Assembly (NCBI GenBank): GCA_913055685.1
Contig: CAJXKC010000002.1
Coordinates: 62,001-126,000, forward strand
DNA length: 64,000 bases
Source: an uncultured Flavobacteriales bacterium
Lineage (GTDB): Bacteria > Bacteroidota > Bacteroidia > Flavobacteriales > Schleiferiaceae
Reading direction: 5' to 3'
Each line of letters begins with the position of its first letter. Position 1 is the first letter of the stretch. The translations under genes were made by a program, and so were the position numbers. This document shows positions 15,782 through 25,680 of this stretch, piece after piece. The notes under the pieces are model-generated. The model saw only the letters and a program-made list of their open reading frames with translations, made no database searches and was not told where the DNA came from.

Positions 15782-17980
15782 TTAATTGGCTACTTCGCTC
15801 ATGAATTTAATGCGCATCAATCGCAATTCTTCTTCGCTGTAATCGCCGTCAAATTCTTCGTAGGCCAAAGCTAAGTCGTCTGACTCGGCTTCCATAAAGT
15901 AATCGTGAATTTCTTCTATCGCTTCTTCATCGAGCATATCCTCGATAACATAATCCAAATTTACCTTGGTTCCCGAATGCACAATGTGCTCGATTTCGGT
16001 AATTAACTCCTCCATGGAGAGTCCCTTGGCGGCAGCAATGTCTTCTAAAGGCAATTTGCGATCGGTACTTTGAATGACGTAGACCTTAAGTCCAGATTTG
16101 TTCACTACCGATTTTACCAATAGGCCATCGTCCTTCTCAATATTGTTATCGTCGACATATTTCTGAATGAGGGCCAAGAAAGGGGCACCAAACTTGCGCG
16201 CTTTTCCTTCTCCAACTCCAGAAATTTGCTTTAACTCGTCGATACTAGTGGGGTAATGCAGGGCCATTTCGTTTAGAGATGGCTCTTGAAACACCGTAAA
16301 AGGCGGTAGCCCTTTTTCCTTGGCCACCTTACGGGTTAATTGCTTGAGCATTTCAAAAAGGGCAGGGTCGAAGGAAGCTCCGGCTTTTTGCTCGGCAATT
16401 ATGTCCTCTTGACCAGCTTCTTCTTCATAATCATGATCTTCTGCAATCATAAAGGGGACCGGATCGATTAAAAACTGATGCCCTTTATCGGAAAGGAATA
16501 AGACTCCGTATTTTTCTATGTCTTTTTTGAGGTAGCCCTGTACAATTGCTTGACGAATCACCGACATCCAATGCTTTTCGTCTTGGTCGGCTCCCTGATT
16601 AAATACCTCTAGTTCTTGAACTTTATATTGCTTCAAAATAGCGCCAAGCTTGCCAACCAGAGTGTCTACCACCGATTTAGCCTTAAAGCGTTGATTGGTA
16701 GCTTTAATGGTTTCTAAAACCAATTTTAAATCGCTCTGGGCGTCAAATTGCTTGCGCGGATTCTGACTATTATCGTCGTTCTTTGCTCCGGGTCCAGCAT
16801 CTTCATCAAACTCTTCCCCGAAATAATGCAATAAGAACTTACGCCGGTTCATTGCCGTTTCAGCGTAAGCAATTACTTCTTGAAGAAGCTGCATACCAAT
16901 CTCTTGTTCTGAAACAGGCTTGCCGTTTAAGAATTTTTCCAGCTTCTCTACGTCTTTGTATGCATAGAAAGCCAGACAATGACCTTCACCACCGTCCCTT
17001 CCGGCCCGACCGGTTTCTTGGTAATAGCTCTCAAGACTTTTGGGCATATCGTAGTGGATTACGAAGCGCACATCCGGTTTGTCGATACCCATGCCAAAGG
17101 CAATGGTAGCAACGATAACGTCGGCCTCTTCCATTAGGAATGCATCCTGATGTTTAGACCTAGTTGAAGCATCGAGACCCGCATGATAGGGCAAGGAGCG
17201 AATGCCGTTTACCTGTAAGGTTTGGGCTAGCTCTTCTACTTTCTTGCGACTTAGGCAATAAATAATCCCGCTTTGCCCGTCGCGCTTCTTTATAAAGCGG
17301 ATGATATCACGATCTACGTTATTCGTCTTAGGACGCACTTCGTAAAAGAGATTAGGGCGATTAAAGGAAGCCTTGTATACGGTAGCGTCTTCCATGCCCA
17401 AGTTCTTTTGAATATCGCTCTGAACCTTAGGAGTAGCAGTGGCGGTAAGACCAATAATTGGCTTGCGACCAATCTTTTGGATGATATTTTTCAAATTGCG
17501 ATACTCCGGACGGAAATCATGTCCCCATTCCGAAATACAGTGTGCTTCATCAATGGCAAAGAAGGAGATCTTAGCCATCCGTAGAAACTCGATATTATCT
17601 TCTTTGGTGAGCGATTCCGGAGCCACATAAAGCAATTTTGTAACTCCGTTGAGGATGTCCTCCTTTACGCGTTCAATATCTCTTTTACTGAGCGAGGAGT
17701 TTAATACGTGGGCAATGCCGGTTTCATCGGCAAAACCACGTAGACTGTCGACCTGATTTTTCATCAAGGCGATGAGAGGCGAGACCACTACTGCGGTGCC
17801 CTCTTGCATTATGGCTGGTAATTGGTAACAAAGAGATTTACCTCCACCGGTAGGCATAATGACGAAAGTGTCGTTGCCGCGGAGAAGATTTTCGATTACT
17901 CCTTCCTGGTTTCCCTTAAAACCATTGAAGCCGAAAAATTTCTTTAAAGTTTCCTGAGCCTTAGAAGTTTGTGGTTCCAA
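15782..17980 (-). CDS. recQ: ATP-dependent DNA helicase RecQ
   Basis: A 732-residue RecQ. Walker A is MPTGGGKSLCYQLP, the DEAH box is DEAHCISEWGHDFRPEY, and the second RecA domain includes QETGRAGRDG. RQC, HRDC (around FQEPSLNEMALHYPTS) and an extra C-terminal acidic region follow. The zinc-binding cysteines of the RecQ-Ct domain are absent: NRRKFLLHYFGEEF is followed by a Cys-free Asp/Asn/Gly-rich stretch. The only usable start is TTG at 17980; no ATG lies nearby in frame. It heads a long minus-strand run. RecQ unwinds forked and recombination DNA. Confidence 0.95.
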   Translation of the reverse strand: MEPQTSKAQETLKKFFGFNGFKGNQEGVIENLLRGNDTFVIMPTGGGKSLCYQLPAIMQEGTAVVVSPLIALMKNQVDSLRGFADETGIAHVLNSSLSKRDIERVKEDILNGVTKLLYVAPESLTKEDNIEFLRMAKISFFAIDEAHCISEWGHDFRPEYRNLKNIIQKIGRKPIIGLTATATPKVQSDIQKNLGMEDATVYKASFNRPNLFYEVRPKTNNVDRDIIRFIKKRDGQSGIIYCLSRKKVEELAQTLQVNGIRSLPYHAGLDASTRSKHQDAFLMEEADVIVATIAFGMGIDKPDVRFVIHYDMPKSLESYYQETGRAGRDGGEGHCLAFYAYKDVEKLEKFLNGKPVSEQEIGMQLLQEVIAYAETAMNRRKFLLHYFGEEFDEDAGPGAKNDDNSQNPRKQFDAQSDLKLVLETIKATNQRFKAKSVVDTLVGKLGAILKQYKVQELEVFNQGADQDEKHWMSVIRQAIVQGYLKKDIEKYGVLFLSDKGHQFLIDPVPFMIAEDHDYEEEAGQEDIIAEQKAGASFDPALFEMLKQLTRKVAKEKGLPPFTVFQEPSLNEMALHYPTSIDELKQISGVGEGKARKFGAPFLALIQKYVDDNNIEKDDGLLVKSVVNKSGLKVYVIQSTDRKLPLEDIAAAKGLSMEELITEIEHIVHSGTKVNLDYVIEDMLDEEAIEEIHDYFMEAESDDLALAYEEFDGDYSEEELRLMRIKFMSEVAN

Positions 17981-18109
17981 TGCCGTGAAATAATGTTTAA
18001 TTCTCTAAATATACTAATATTCTCCGCCAATGGAAATCTTTTTCCTTCCCGATTTCCTTTCCCTTCGCCACCAATTTTTTAGCACCTTTGCAAGCAATTT
18101 TAAAAGGTG

Positions 18110-18940
18110 ATGGCGAAGGTCGACAGCGATAATATGTCTTTTCTTGAACATCTTGAGGTGCTACGCTGGCATCTCATTCGTTCGGCTTTTGTTATGGTAA
18201 CGATGGCCTTAGTGGCCTTCATGGCGAAAGGGATCCTTTTTGATGTCATCATCTTTGGTCCCAAGCAGCCTAATTTCTTTACCTATGAGCTTTTCTGCTC
18301 AATTTCGCGCGAAATTAGTAATACCGAATTATTCTGCCTTAGTGAAATGCCATTTAAAATCCTCAATACCAAAATGGCCGGGCAGTTTTCTACCCACCTT
18401 TGGGTTTCGCTCATTGCGGGCTTTATTATGGCCTTTCCCTATATCCTTTGGGAGGCCTGGCGTTTTGTGGCTCCAGGCTTGAAAAAAACCGAACGTCGTT
18501 ATTCTAGATGGATTTTGTTTTTTGGTGCCATTCTCTTTATTGCGGGCGTACTTTTTGGTTATTATTTGATTGTGCCATTGTCCTTGCAATTCTTAGGAAC
18601 CTATACCATTAGTGATGAGGTTAATAACTTAATTGACTTGATGAGCTATATTTCTACGGTAAGCACGGTAACCCTAGCCACTGGATTAATCTTTGAATTG
18701 CCGGTGGTAGTTTATTTTTTGGCCCGCAGCGGTTTAATTACCGCCGAGTTCATGCGGCAATATCGCAGACATGCCATCGTTCTAATCTTAGTTTTATCGG
18801 CGATTATTACTCCGCCTGATATTGCAAGTCAGATTTTAGTTTCTTTACCCATACTCTTACTTTATGAGATTGGTATTCGAATTGCTGCTCGCGTAGTGCG
18901 CAATATGGAGAAAGCAAATACCGCTATTAATAAGTCTTAA
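18110..18940 (+). CDS. tatC: Sec-independent protein translocase TatC
   Basis: I take the ATG at 18110 ([11 protein letters not shown]); a GTG one codon earlier is possible. A 276-residue protein with six membrane segments. The N-terminal [17 protein letters not shown] motif and [15 protein letters not shown], with the conserved glutamate of the signal-binding site, identify TatC. It recognises twin-arginine signal peptides and moves folded proteins across the inner membrane; tatA is not in this window. The loop after helix 1 (about residues 50-85) is longer than in E. coli. Two bases separate it from lptB. Confidence 0.95.
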   Translation: MAKVDSDNMSFLEHLEVLRWHLIRSAFVMVTMALVAFMAKGILFDVIIFGPKQPNFFTYELFCSISREISNTELFCLSEMPFKILNTKMAGQFSTHLWVSLIAGFIMAFPYILWEAWRFVAPGLKKTERRYSRWILFFGAILFIAGVLFGYYLIVPLSLQFLGTYTISDEVNNLIDLMSYISTVSTVTLATGLIFELPVVVYFLARSGLITAEFMRQYRRHAIVLILVLSAIITPPDIASQILVSLPILLLYEIGIRIAARVVRNMEKANTAINKS

Positions 18941-18942
18941 TT

Positions 18943-19701
18943 ATGATTCTTAGAGCTGAAAACATCGTAAAGCGCTATCGCAGTCGGACGGTAGTTAAAG
19001 GCGTAAGCTTTGAGGTTAACCGCGGTGAAATTGTTGGTTTACTAGGTCCTAATGGCGCGGGTAAAACTACCAGTTTTTATATGGTAGTGGGCCTGATAAA
19101 GCCCAATGAAGGAAAGGTCTTTATCGATCAGGAGGAGATTACCAGCGACCCCATGTATAAAAGAGCGCAAAAGGGTATTGGTTACTTAGCGCAAGAGGCT
19201 TCCGTCTTTCGCAAGCTTAGTGTAGAGGAGAATATCTTGGGGGTTTTGCAAATGACCAAGCTTTCGAAAAAGGAGCAACATTTGAAATTGGAATCCTTGT
19301 TGGATGAATTTAGTCTTAACCATATTCGTAAAAACCGCGGCGATTTATTGTCGGGAGGCGAACGCCGTAGAACGGAAATTGCTCGCGCCCTAGCGGTAGA
19401 CCCCAATTTCATTCTTTTGGATGAACCCTTTGCCGGCGTAGATCCCATTGCGGTAGAGGATATTCAAAGTATTGTTTATTCTTTAAAAAAGAAGAACATC
19501 GGCATCCTAATTACCGATCACAATGTACAGGAGACCCTCGCCATTACTGATCGTACTTATTTGATGTTCGAGGGTTCTATTTTGAAATCTGGAAGTGCCG
19601 AAGAACTAGCTTCGGATGAGCAGGTTCGTCGTGTTTATCTGGGTCAAAATTTTGAACTGCGTAAAAAGCGAGACGCCATGTTTAAGTCGGATCAGGCTTA
19701 G
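18943..19701 (+). CDS. lptB: lipopolysaccharide export ATPase LptB
   Basis: A 252-residue ABC ATPase. Walker [10 protein letters not shown], signature LSGGERRR, Walker [14 protein letters not shown] and the switch histidine in [10 protein letters not shown] are present. The [16 protein letters not shown] and [10 protein letters not shown] strings are typical of LptB, which powers LptFG extraction of LPS from the inner membrane. The C-terminus overlaps the convergent sua5 gene by 4 nt. It is a downstream partner of tatC in a two-gene transcript. Confidence 0.93.
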   Translation: MILRAENIVKRYRSRTVVKGVSFEVNRGEIVGLLGPNGAGKTTSFYMVVGLIKPNEGKVFIDQEEITSDPMYKRAQKGIGYLAQEASVFRKLSVEENILGVLQMTKLSKKEQHLKLESLLDEFSLNHIRKNRGDLLSGGERRRTEIARALAVDPNFILLDEPFAGVDPIAVEDIQSIVYSLKKKNIGILITDHNVQETLAITDRTYLMFEGSILKSGSAEELASDEQVRRVYLGQNFELRKKRDAMFKSDQA

Positions 19702-20657
19702 GCCACCGAGGCCCTTTTCAAGCGATCGTTAATGGCCCTTCCCAGGCCTTCGTTAGGAAATTCTTCGGCTAGGATAACGTCTATATCCTGACCCTTAAAA
19801 CTCCGTAAAGCTTCAAAAAGCTTACTTGCCGCTTCCTTTAGGTCGCATCGGGGCGAAAGCACGCGCTGCTGATTTTCGGGTATACCGGCAATTTTTCGAC
19901 AAAAACTAATGCTTCCGGTTTTTAGTCGGTTTACTTTTTGCAAGTTTTCAGCAAGATTACCAAAGGCGACGGGTATTCCAGGTGAATAGTGAGCGCTTAG
20001 CATGCCTGGGGCTTTGGGATTGCTGGATGAGCTTTTCGTGTAGGCTATTTCTTCTCCTAAGCAATTGTTTATTTCTTCCAGGCTTAATCCGCCTAAGCGC
20101 AAGACTATTGGTTTAGAAGAGCTTAAATCGATTATTGTTGATTCGAGTCCGACACTAGCCCGACCTCCGTCTAATATATATTCAATCTTTTGCCCCAACT
20201 GCTCATCAACGTGTTTAGCCTCCGTCGGACTAACCTTTCCAAATAAGTTTGCCGAGGGGGCAGCCAGCGGGAAGTCTAATGCTTCGAGTAATTGGCGGCA
20301 TAAGGGATGGGCAGGAAAGCGAATGGCGACAGTTTTATGACCAGCGGTAACCAGATCGGGCACCAAAGCGGTTTTCGGCAAAACGTAGCTTATTGGTCCG
20401 GGTGAAAAACGTTGGTAAAGTTTATCAAAATAAGGACCCCAGTCTTCTACCAGACTTGCTGCCTGTTCTTTAGTACTGGCATGCACAATTAACGGATCGA
20501 AGGAGGGACGGTTTTTAGTTTCGAAAATCTGGGCCACGGCCTTTTCATCCAGAGCATTGGCGGCTAAACCATATACCGTTTCGGTGGGAATAGCCACCAG
20601 CTTCCCGGCATTGAGGAGCTCGGCCGCTGCCTTAATATCGCTTTCGATCTTCGCCAT
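19698..20657 (-). CDS. sua5: threonylcarbamoyl-AMP synthase, Sua5 type
   Basis: A 319-residue two-domain protein. The YrdC/TsaC domain (about 5-195) has [24 protein letters not shown] and [15 protein letters not shown]; the Sua5 domain (about 215-315) follows through the linker with [12 protein letters not shown]. It makes threonylcarbamoyl-AMP from threonine, bicarbonate and ATP for t6A37 in ANN-decoding tRNAs. The ATG is set by a TAATTTTG box exactly 4 nt upstream. It is last in the minus run plug-DUF3667-sua5. Confidence 0.93.
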   Translation of the reverse strand: MAKIESDIKAAAELLNAGKLVAIPTETVYGLAANALDEKAVAQIFETKNRPSFDPLIVHASTKEQAASLVEDWGPYFDKLYQRFSPGPISYVLPKTALVPDLVTAGHKTVAIRFPAHPLCRQLLEALDFPLAAPSANLFGKVSPTEAKHVDEQLGQKIEYILDGGRASVGLESTIIDLSSSKPIVLRLGGLSLEEINNCLGEEIAYTKSSSSNPKAPGMLSAHYSPGIPVAFGNLAENLQKVNRLKTGSISFCRKIAGIPENQQRVLSPRCDLKEAASKLFEALRSFKGQDIDVILAEEFPNEGLGRAINDRLKRASVA

Positions 20658-20661
20658 GGGG

Positions 20662-20669
20662 CAAAATTA
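20662..20669 (-). promoter_or_regulatory. TAATTTTG -7 box, 4 nt before the sua5 ATG
   Basis: Read on the minus strand, an exact TAnnTTTG match followed by CCCC and ATG. A TTG lies 17 nt further upstream. The box overlaps the end of the DUF3667 gene, so sua5 can probably be transcribed on its own, with a leaderless mRNA. Confidence 0.55.
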
Positions 20670-21656
20670 GAGCAAAATGAAAACCACAATAGCAGACAGG
20701 ATAAAAAAGAGTCCGAAGGTGAAAATACCGGAGATATTGATCAAAACGAATTTAAAAATGGTTTTGCGCCAACTTTGCTGGTAGAAGCGCCGCATGGCCA
20801 GCAAAAGATGGATGCCAAAGCCAAGCATTAAGATTATCAGGACATTGGGGCTGCGGAAAAATAGATTGTAAATGCTTGCGCCTAAAAAGAAAAGTGACTG
20901 TTGGTATAAGGTGAAGAAAAGGTGTTCGGGATAATAAAAATCTCGACGCCAATAAACCAATTGGAGGATAAGTCCGAATACAGGAATAAAGAGAAATAGA
21001 ATCCAGAAGAGCTTATTAATAAAGGCATTATTGAATTTTGAAAAGTCCCCTTCTTTCCGGCTTTGCTCGATTTTAAGGGCCTGGTCATACAGGAAATCAT
21101 TCCAAAAGCTATCCTCCATACCCAAGCTGCCAAAAATCTCTGCTTTAGAACTTTGGGGCGACTCTTCAAGATAGTCGGTTAAATAATCCAGACGTTCAAA
21201 TAGTCCGGGGTCCTCCAATGCCTTGTAGTCCTCGCTTATTCGGGCTAAGTTCAAACTCCGTTCTATGCTTGAGGTAGAACTGGGGTCTTTCTTCTTTGGA
21301 ACGTACTCCTGATCGCCTTCCTTAAAGCGGATGATCTCCACATCGGAGCGATTTAGTTGAATGCTGGTAATAAGAAGGAGGGAGCTTAAAAAGTAAAACC
21401 GAATGGGGTTCATATACGTAACCCGCATGCCATTTTTGAAGTCGGTCGCTACTTTCCCGGGTTTAGCTAGGACGCGCCAGAGGGTGCGAAAAATCTTTCC
21501 GTCTATTGCCAAAAAATTGGAGAGCGATTCGCTTACCAATTCCCAAAAACTGAGTCTGCGCGTATCATTTAATTGTCCGCATTGCGAGCAGTAATTGGCA
21601 CTGCCGGTGGCCGTTCCACAATTCAAGCAATGTTCTCCCTTTACCGGTTTAGCCAT
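20667..21656 (-). CDS. DUF3667 family membrane protein with zinc ribbon
   Basis: A 329-residue protein. The N-terminus is a zinc ribbon with C10, C13, C23 and C26 (HCLNCG and YCSQCG), followed by the DUF3667 core (RRLSFWELVSESLSNF, FRTLWRVLAKPGKV, FKNGMRVTYMNPIRFYFLSSLL). A charged middle region and about four C-terminal membrane segments complete it. The family is common in Bacteroidota and uncharacterised. It starts 2 nt after the plug-like gene. Confidence 0.85.
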   Translation of the reverse strand: MAKPVKGEHCLNCGTATGSANYCSQCGQLNDTRRLSFWELVSESLSNFLAIDGKIFRTLWRVLAKPGKVATDFKNGMRVTYMNPIRFYFLSSLLLITSIQLNRSDVEIIRFKEGDQEYVPKKKDPSSTSSIERSLNLARISEDYKALEDPGLFERLDYLTDYLEESPQSSKAEIFGSLGMEDSFWNDFLYDQALKIEQSRKEGDFSKFNNAFINKLFWILFLFIPVFGLILQLVYWRRDFYYPEHLFFTLYQQSLFFLGASIYNLFFRSPNVLIILMLGFGIHLLLAMRRFYQQSWRKTIFKFVLINISGIFTFGLFFILSAIVVFILL

Positions 21657-21658
21657 TC

Positions 21659-22966
21659 TTATTCGTTAAAAAGGTCATCGGAGTTAAAGGTAGCAAAACC
21701 AACTAGGCGATCGTAGCGGCTGCCAATTTCGCGGTGGTAAACTAAAATTTGATAATCATTCTCGGTTTGCCAATGACTACCCTCTAAAAAGCTGAGGTCG
21801 GCATAACCCTTTGCGCTGGACTCCAAGGCATAGGAATAATTGTAAAAGCCCTGTTTTAATAAGGCTTGCGCTCGATAAGCCTGACGGTCGTAATCGTAAT
21901 ACATTCGGTATTCGGGCAGTAGTTTCCAATCCGTAAACTCACCGAAAAGGTAGAGGTCGGAGCCAATTTCATTGGGATAATCTAAGTAAAAGTCGACTAG
22001 GGCGTAATCGGCTTCCGAATCTGATTTGGCGGCATCCAGTCTACGTACTCGATACTGCCCATTAATGTCGAATTGCACTGAATAGCGCTCTACCGCCCGA
22101 CTGCGGTCTTCCGCCAAAAAGACATTAAAGAGGCTGTCCTGCTTTATTTGCCGCACGTTTAAACTTAAGGCTAATAAGTTCTTTATGTCGAAAAAGCGCC
22201 ATTCACTATTTCCTTCAAAAGTGTTTTCATCGTCGTACTGGTATATCAGTTGACCATTCTGGAGGAACTGAGGCTTTAAATCGGTAATCGCTAAGTCCCA
22301 ACGCTGATTTTGCAACATCACCACGTGTAAGTCCTGAAAGGGATTTGGAATAGGGTAGGAGCCATGACTAATGGTAAAATCCAATTCCTGGTGGCTATTC
22401 ATTTTTTCGACCCGAGTGGGGCGTTTAACCTTGCCTCCAATTTGAACGATTTCTTCATAGACCATGAATCGACGACTAAGCACTAGATTTTCCTTATTAC
22501 CGTCGCGATATACCACTAAGAGGTAATTTCCAGACTTGGTAATATTTACTTGCTGATTTGGGATAGCTAATTCATAATGGGTATAAGGGATAAAGGCATT
22601 GATGGAATACTCGAATTTCTGAATGTAATCGTCACCGAAATTACTGAGGTAATCGTTTCGCATTAATTCCGATGGAGTCCAATCGGCGTTACAATGAATT
22701 AGGGTATAGGACAAATTGGTGAATTCTTCATAGAGATCATCAAAGCTCAGTAATAGTTGCTCTCCCGAATTTAAGGCGATCACCGGCATCGCGAGGTCAT
22801 TGCCACGCGGCACTAAGCGCACCGTTCGGATACCGGCTTGGTAAATGTGATCATCATAAATTAAGGGTCCGCCCTGATAGTATTCTTGAGCCTTAAGAAA
22901 AGGACTCATAAGGCTAAACAAAGCGAGGCAAAGGGCAGTTATGTGAGGAAAGCAATTTCGGAGCAT
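21659..22966 (-). CDS. type IX secretion plug-like protein (DUF5103)
   Basis: A 435-residue protein with a signal peptide (about 1-26, SPFLKA). Matching features of DUF5103 are the N-terminal IRTVRLVPRGNDLAMPVI and FDDL segments, the LIHCNADW motif near residue 94, and a C-terminal FGEFTDW domain resembling carbohydrate-binding E-set folds. In the T9SS, the Plug protein closes the SprA translocon pore from the periplasmic side. No other T9SS genes lie here. No good -7 box was found directly before it. Confidence 0.82.
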   Translation of the reverse strand: MLRNCFPHITALCLALFSLMSPFLKAQEYYQGGPLIYDDHIYQAGIRTVRLVPRGNDLAMPVIALNSGEQLLLSFDDLYEEFTNLSYTLIHCNADWTPSELMRNDYLSNFGDDYIQKFEYSINAFIPYTHYELAIPNQQVNITKSGNYLLVVYRDGNKENLVLSRRFMVYEEIVQIGGKVKRPTRVEKMNSHQELDFTISHGSYPIPNPFQDLHVVMLQNQRWDLAITDLKPQFLQNGQLIYQYDDENTFEGNSEWRFFDIKNLLALSLNVRQIKQDSLFNVFLAEDRSRAVERYSVQFDINGQYRVRRLDAAKSDSEADYALVDFYLDYPNEIGSDLYLFGEFTDWKLLPEYRMYYDYDRQAYRAQALLKQGFYNYSYALESSAKGYADLSFLEGSHWQTENDYQILVYHREIGSRYDRLVGFATFNSDDLFNE

Positions 22967-23076
22967 GTCTGAAAAAATGAAAATGGGCTTATTTTATTGC
23001 GAAGAAGCCTTAAATTTGCAGCCAATTTAGATGAGTTCTAAATTAATTGCTTTTTAGGCGGGCTCGAGCTTCGTCT

Positions 23077-23084
23077 TAATTTTG
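23077..23084 (+). promoter_or_regulatory. TAATTTTG -7 box of the nqr operon
   Basis: Exact TAnnTTTG match 37 nt before the nqrA ATG. A second exact match, TAAATTTG, lies at 23011-23018. Neither has a TTTG at the ideal distance, so two start sites are possible. Confidence 0.45.
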
Positions 23085-23121
23085 CAGACCAATAATAATG
23101 ACAATTTTTTGATTCCATTCG

Positions 23122-24474
23122 ATGTCTGAAGTAATCAAAATTAAAAAGGGTGTAGATATCAAATTGGTAGGCGAAGCAGAGAAGATCTTTGCTTCCGCTG
23201 ATGCGCCAAAGACCTACGCCTTAAAACCCGACGATTTTCCGGGTCTTCGCCTTAAGCTTAAAGTTAAGGAAGGTGATGAAGTTCTAGCCGGTGACACGGT
23301 AATGTTTGACAAGGATCGTTCTGATATCCATTTTGCTTCTCCGGTAAGCGGAGAAGTAGTGGAAGTGCTGCGTGGTGAAAAGCGTCGCATCTTAGAGGTA
23401 CGCATCTTGGCCGATAGTGAAATCCGTTACCAGGATTTAGGTGCTGCCGACCCAAGTAGCTTATCTCGTGAGGATGTGAAGGCTAAAATCCTGAATGCAG
23501 GTGCTTGGCCTTTGGTGCGTCAACGACCCTATAACATCGTGGCAAATCCCGATCGCGTTCCGCGCGACATCTTCGTTTCTTGTTTCGATTCTGCACCATT
23601 AGCTCCAGATGCTGATTTTGTGGTACACGGACAAGAGGAGGAATTTAAGTTGGGAGTGCAGGCTTTGCAGAAACTTACCGATGGTAAAGTACACTTAGGT
23701 GTGGATGGAAGCACTAATCCCAGTCCTGCTTTCAAAGTAGACGGAGCGGTAATCCATGCTTTTAAAGGACCGCATCCTGCTGGTAATGTTGGTGTGCAGA
23801 TTCATCATATAGCCCCGATTAACAAAGGCGAAACGATTTGGACGGTAAACTACCAAGATGTGATCATCATTGGTCGTTTATTTAAGACTGGTAAATTCGA
23901 TGCACAGCGTTGTGTGGCCCTTACCGGAGCTCAGGTCGAGAAACCACGTTACTATAAATTAGTTTTGGGTGCCAACCTGCAAACCGTATTAGCAGACAAT
24001 ATCAAAGAAGGTAGCAGCCGCTACATCAGTGGTAATGTCTTAAGCGGTACAAAAATTAGCTCCGAAGGTTACCTTTCTTACTACGATACTCAAATTTCGG
24101 TAATTCCTGAAGGTGGCGAAGATGCTTTCTTTGGTTGGTTAGCCCCAAATACCGATAAGTTTAGTATTTCACGAGCGCTTTACAACTGGTTGATGCCGAA
24201 TAAAAAGCTAAACCTCGATGCCAATATGAATGGCGAAGAGCGAGCTTTTGTGGTTACTGGTGAGTACGAGCGTGTATTCCCCTTCGATATTTACCCGGTT
24301 CAGCTATTGAAATCGATTATGGTAAAGGATATCGAGGCTATGGAAAACCTTGGGATCTACGAAGTTGCGGAAGAAGACATGGCCCTTTGTGAGGTGGTAT
24401 GTACTTCCAAAATTCCGGTTCAAGAGACCTTACGTGAGGGATTGGATTTAATGTTGAATGAATTAGGCGATTAA
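23122..24474 (+). CDS. nqrA: Na+-translocating NADH:quinone reductase subunit A
   Basis: A 450-residue soluble subunit of normal length, starting MSEVIKIKKGVDIKLVGEAE. It has the N-terminal barrel-sandwich-like region and the FKGPHPAGNVGVQIHHIAPI segment shared with RnfC-like proteins. NqrA docks on the cytoplasmic side and is implicated in ubiquinone or menaquinone binding. First gene of a six-gene operon with spacings of 10, 2, 1, 8 and 2 nt. Confidence 0.97.
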   Translation: MSEVIKIKKGVDIKLVGEAEKIFASADAPKTYALKPDDFPGLRLKLKVKEGDEVLAGDTVMFDKDRSDIHFASPVSGEVVEVLRGEKRRILEVRILADSEIRYQDLGAADPSSLSREDVKAKILNAGAWPLVRQRPYNIVANPDRVPRDIFVSCFDSAPLAPDADFVVHGQEEEFKLGVQALQKLTDGKVHLGVDGSTNPSPAFKVDGAVIHAFKGPHPAGNVGVQIHHIAPINKGETIWTVNYQDVIIIGRLFKTGKFDAQRCVALTGAQVEKPRYYKLVLGANLQTVLADNIKEGSSRYISGNVLSGTKISSEGYLSYYDTQISVIPEGGEDAFFGWLAPNTDKFSISRALYNWLMPNKKLNLDANMNGEERAFVVTGEYERVFPFDIYPVQLLKSIMVKDIEAMENLGIYEVAEEDMALCEVVCTSKIPVQETLREGLDLMLNELGD

Positions 24475-24484
24475 TTGAATTGTT

Positions 24485-25678
24485 ATGAAGTTATTCAAGA
24501 ATCTTTTAGATAGCGTTAAGCCTCATTTTGAAGAAGGCGGTAAGCTAGAAAAGTACTACCCAGTATACGATGGCTTTGCTACATTCTTATTCACTCCGGG
24601 TCACACTGCACACAGTGGCGCCCACGTGCGTGATGCCATCGACTTAAAGCGCACCATGGTAACGGTAATCTTTGCTATGGTTCCGGCTTTATTATTTGGA
24701 ATGTGGAATGCAGGTAATCTGCATTATTCTGCTTTGGGATTAGCGGAGAGCATGACCTTTATGGATAAATTCCTTTGGGGAGCGATTAAAATCGTTCCTA
24801 TGGTGGTTGTTTCTTACGCCGTTGGTCTTGGAGTGGAATTTATCTTCTGTATCATTAAAAAGCACCAGATTCAGGAAGGTTTCTTGGTATCGGGAATGCT
24901 TATTCCTTTAATTATGCCCATCGACATTCCATTATGGATGTTAGCTATTTCGGTAGTGTTTGCGGTGGTAATTGGTAAGGAAGTTTTCGGTGGTACCGGA
25001 ATGAATATCTTAAATCCAGCTCTTACCGCCCGTGCCTTTGCCTTCTTTGCTTACCCATCATATATGAGTGGCGACAAAGTATGGATTAATACCAGCACCG
25101 CTGAAGGCCAGTCTGTAGTGGACGGATTTTCTGGCGCAACCGTATTAGGTGACCTTGCTACTTCTGGAACTACCCAGTACAGTGTTATGGATATGTTCTT
25201 AGGATTTATTCCTGGTTCGGTTGGTGAGACTTCCACTTTGGCCATTCTCATTGGCGCTATCGTACTTATTTGGACGGGTATTGGAAGCTGGAGAATTATG
25301 CTAAGTGGCGTAATCGGCGCCGTAGTAATGGGCCTAATTTTTAACACCTTCGCGGAATACGCCATTTCTCCAGAACAGCAAGCCTTTATGGCTGTTCCTT
25401 TCTGGCAGCAATTAATCATGGGTGGTTTTGCCTTTGGTATTGTATTTATGGCAACTGACCCGGTGTCTGCTGCGCAAACCCAGAGAGGTAAGTGGATTTA
25501 CGGCTTCTTAGTAGGCTTCTTCGCGATTATGATTCGCGTATTTAACCCGGCTTATCCAGAAGGCATTATGTTGGCCATTCTCTTCATGAACGTGATGGCT
25601 CCATTGATCGACCACTACGTTATTCAAGCTAATATTAACAAGCGTAAAAAGCGCTTGGCAACTGTTAAAGCAGCATAA
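24485..25678 (+). CDS. nqrB: Na+-translocating NADH:quinone reductase subunit B
   Basis: A 397-residue membrane subunit with about ten hydrophobic segments. The covalent FMN attachment site is T219 in DGFSGATVLGD. The N-terminal FTPGHTAHSGAHVRDAIDLK segment is characteristic. NqrB holds FMN, riboflavin and the sodium pathway. Very consistent codon use with the rest of the operon, suggesting strong expression. Confidence 0.97.
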   Translation: MKLFKNLLDSVKPHFEEGGKLEKYYPVYDGFATFLFTPGHTAHSGAHVRDAIDLKRTMVTVIFAMVPALLFGMWNAGNLHYSALGLAESMTFMDKFLWGAIKIVPMVVVSYAVGLGVEFIFCIIKKHQIQEGFLVSGMLIPLIMPIDIPLWMLAISVVFAVVIGKEVFGGTGMNILNPALTARAFAFFAYPSYMSGDKVWINTSTAEGQSVVDGFSGATVLGDLATSGTTQYSVMDMFLGFIPGSVGETSTLAILIGAIVLIWTGIGSWRIMLSGVIGAVVMGLIFNTFAEYAISPEQQAFMAVPFWQQLIMGGFAFGIVFMATDPVSAAQTQRGKWIYGFLVGFFAIMIRVFNPAYPEGIMLAILFMNVMAPLIDHYVIQANINKRKKRLATVKAA

Positions 25679-25680
25679 GC

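Noticed and set aside
23031-23057. Eight-codon frame upstream of nqrA, a possible leader peptide
   Set aside because: ATG AGT TCT through TAG has no repeated regulatory codon, no hairpin and no attenuator after it; such short frames arise by chance.
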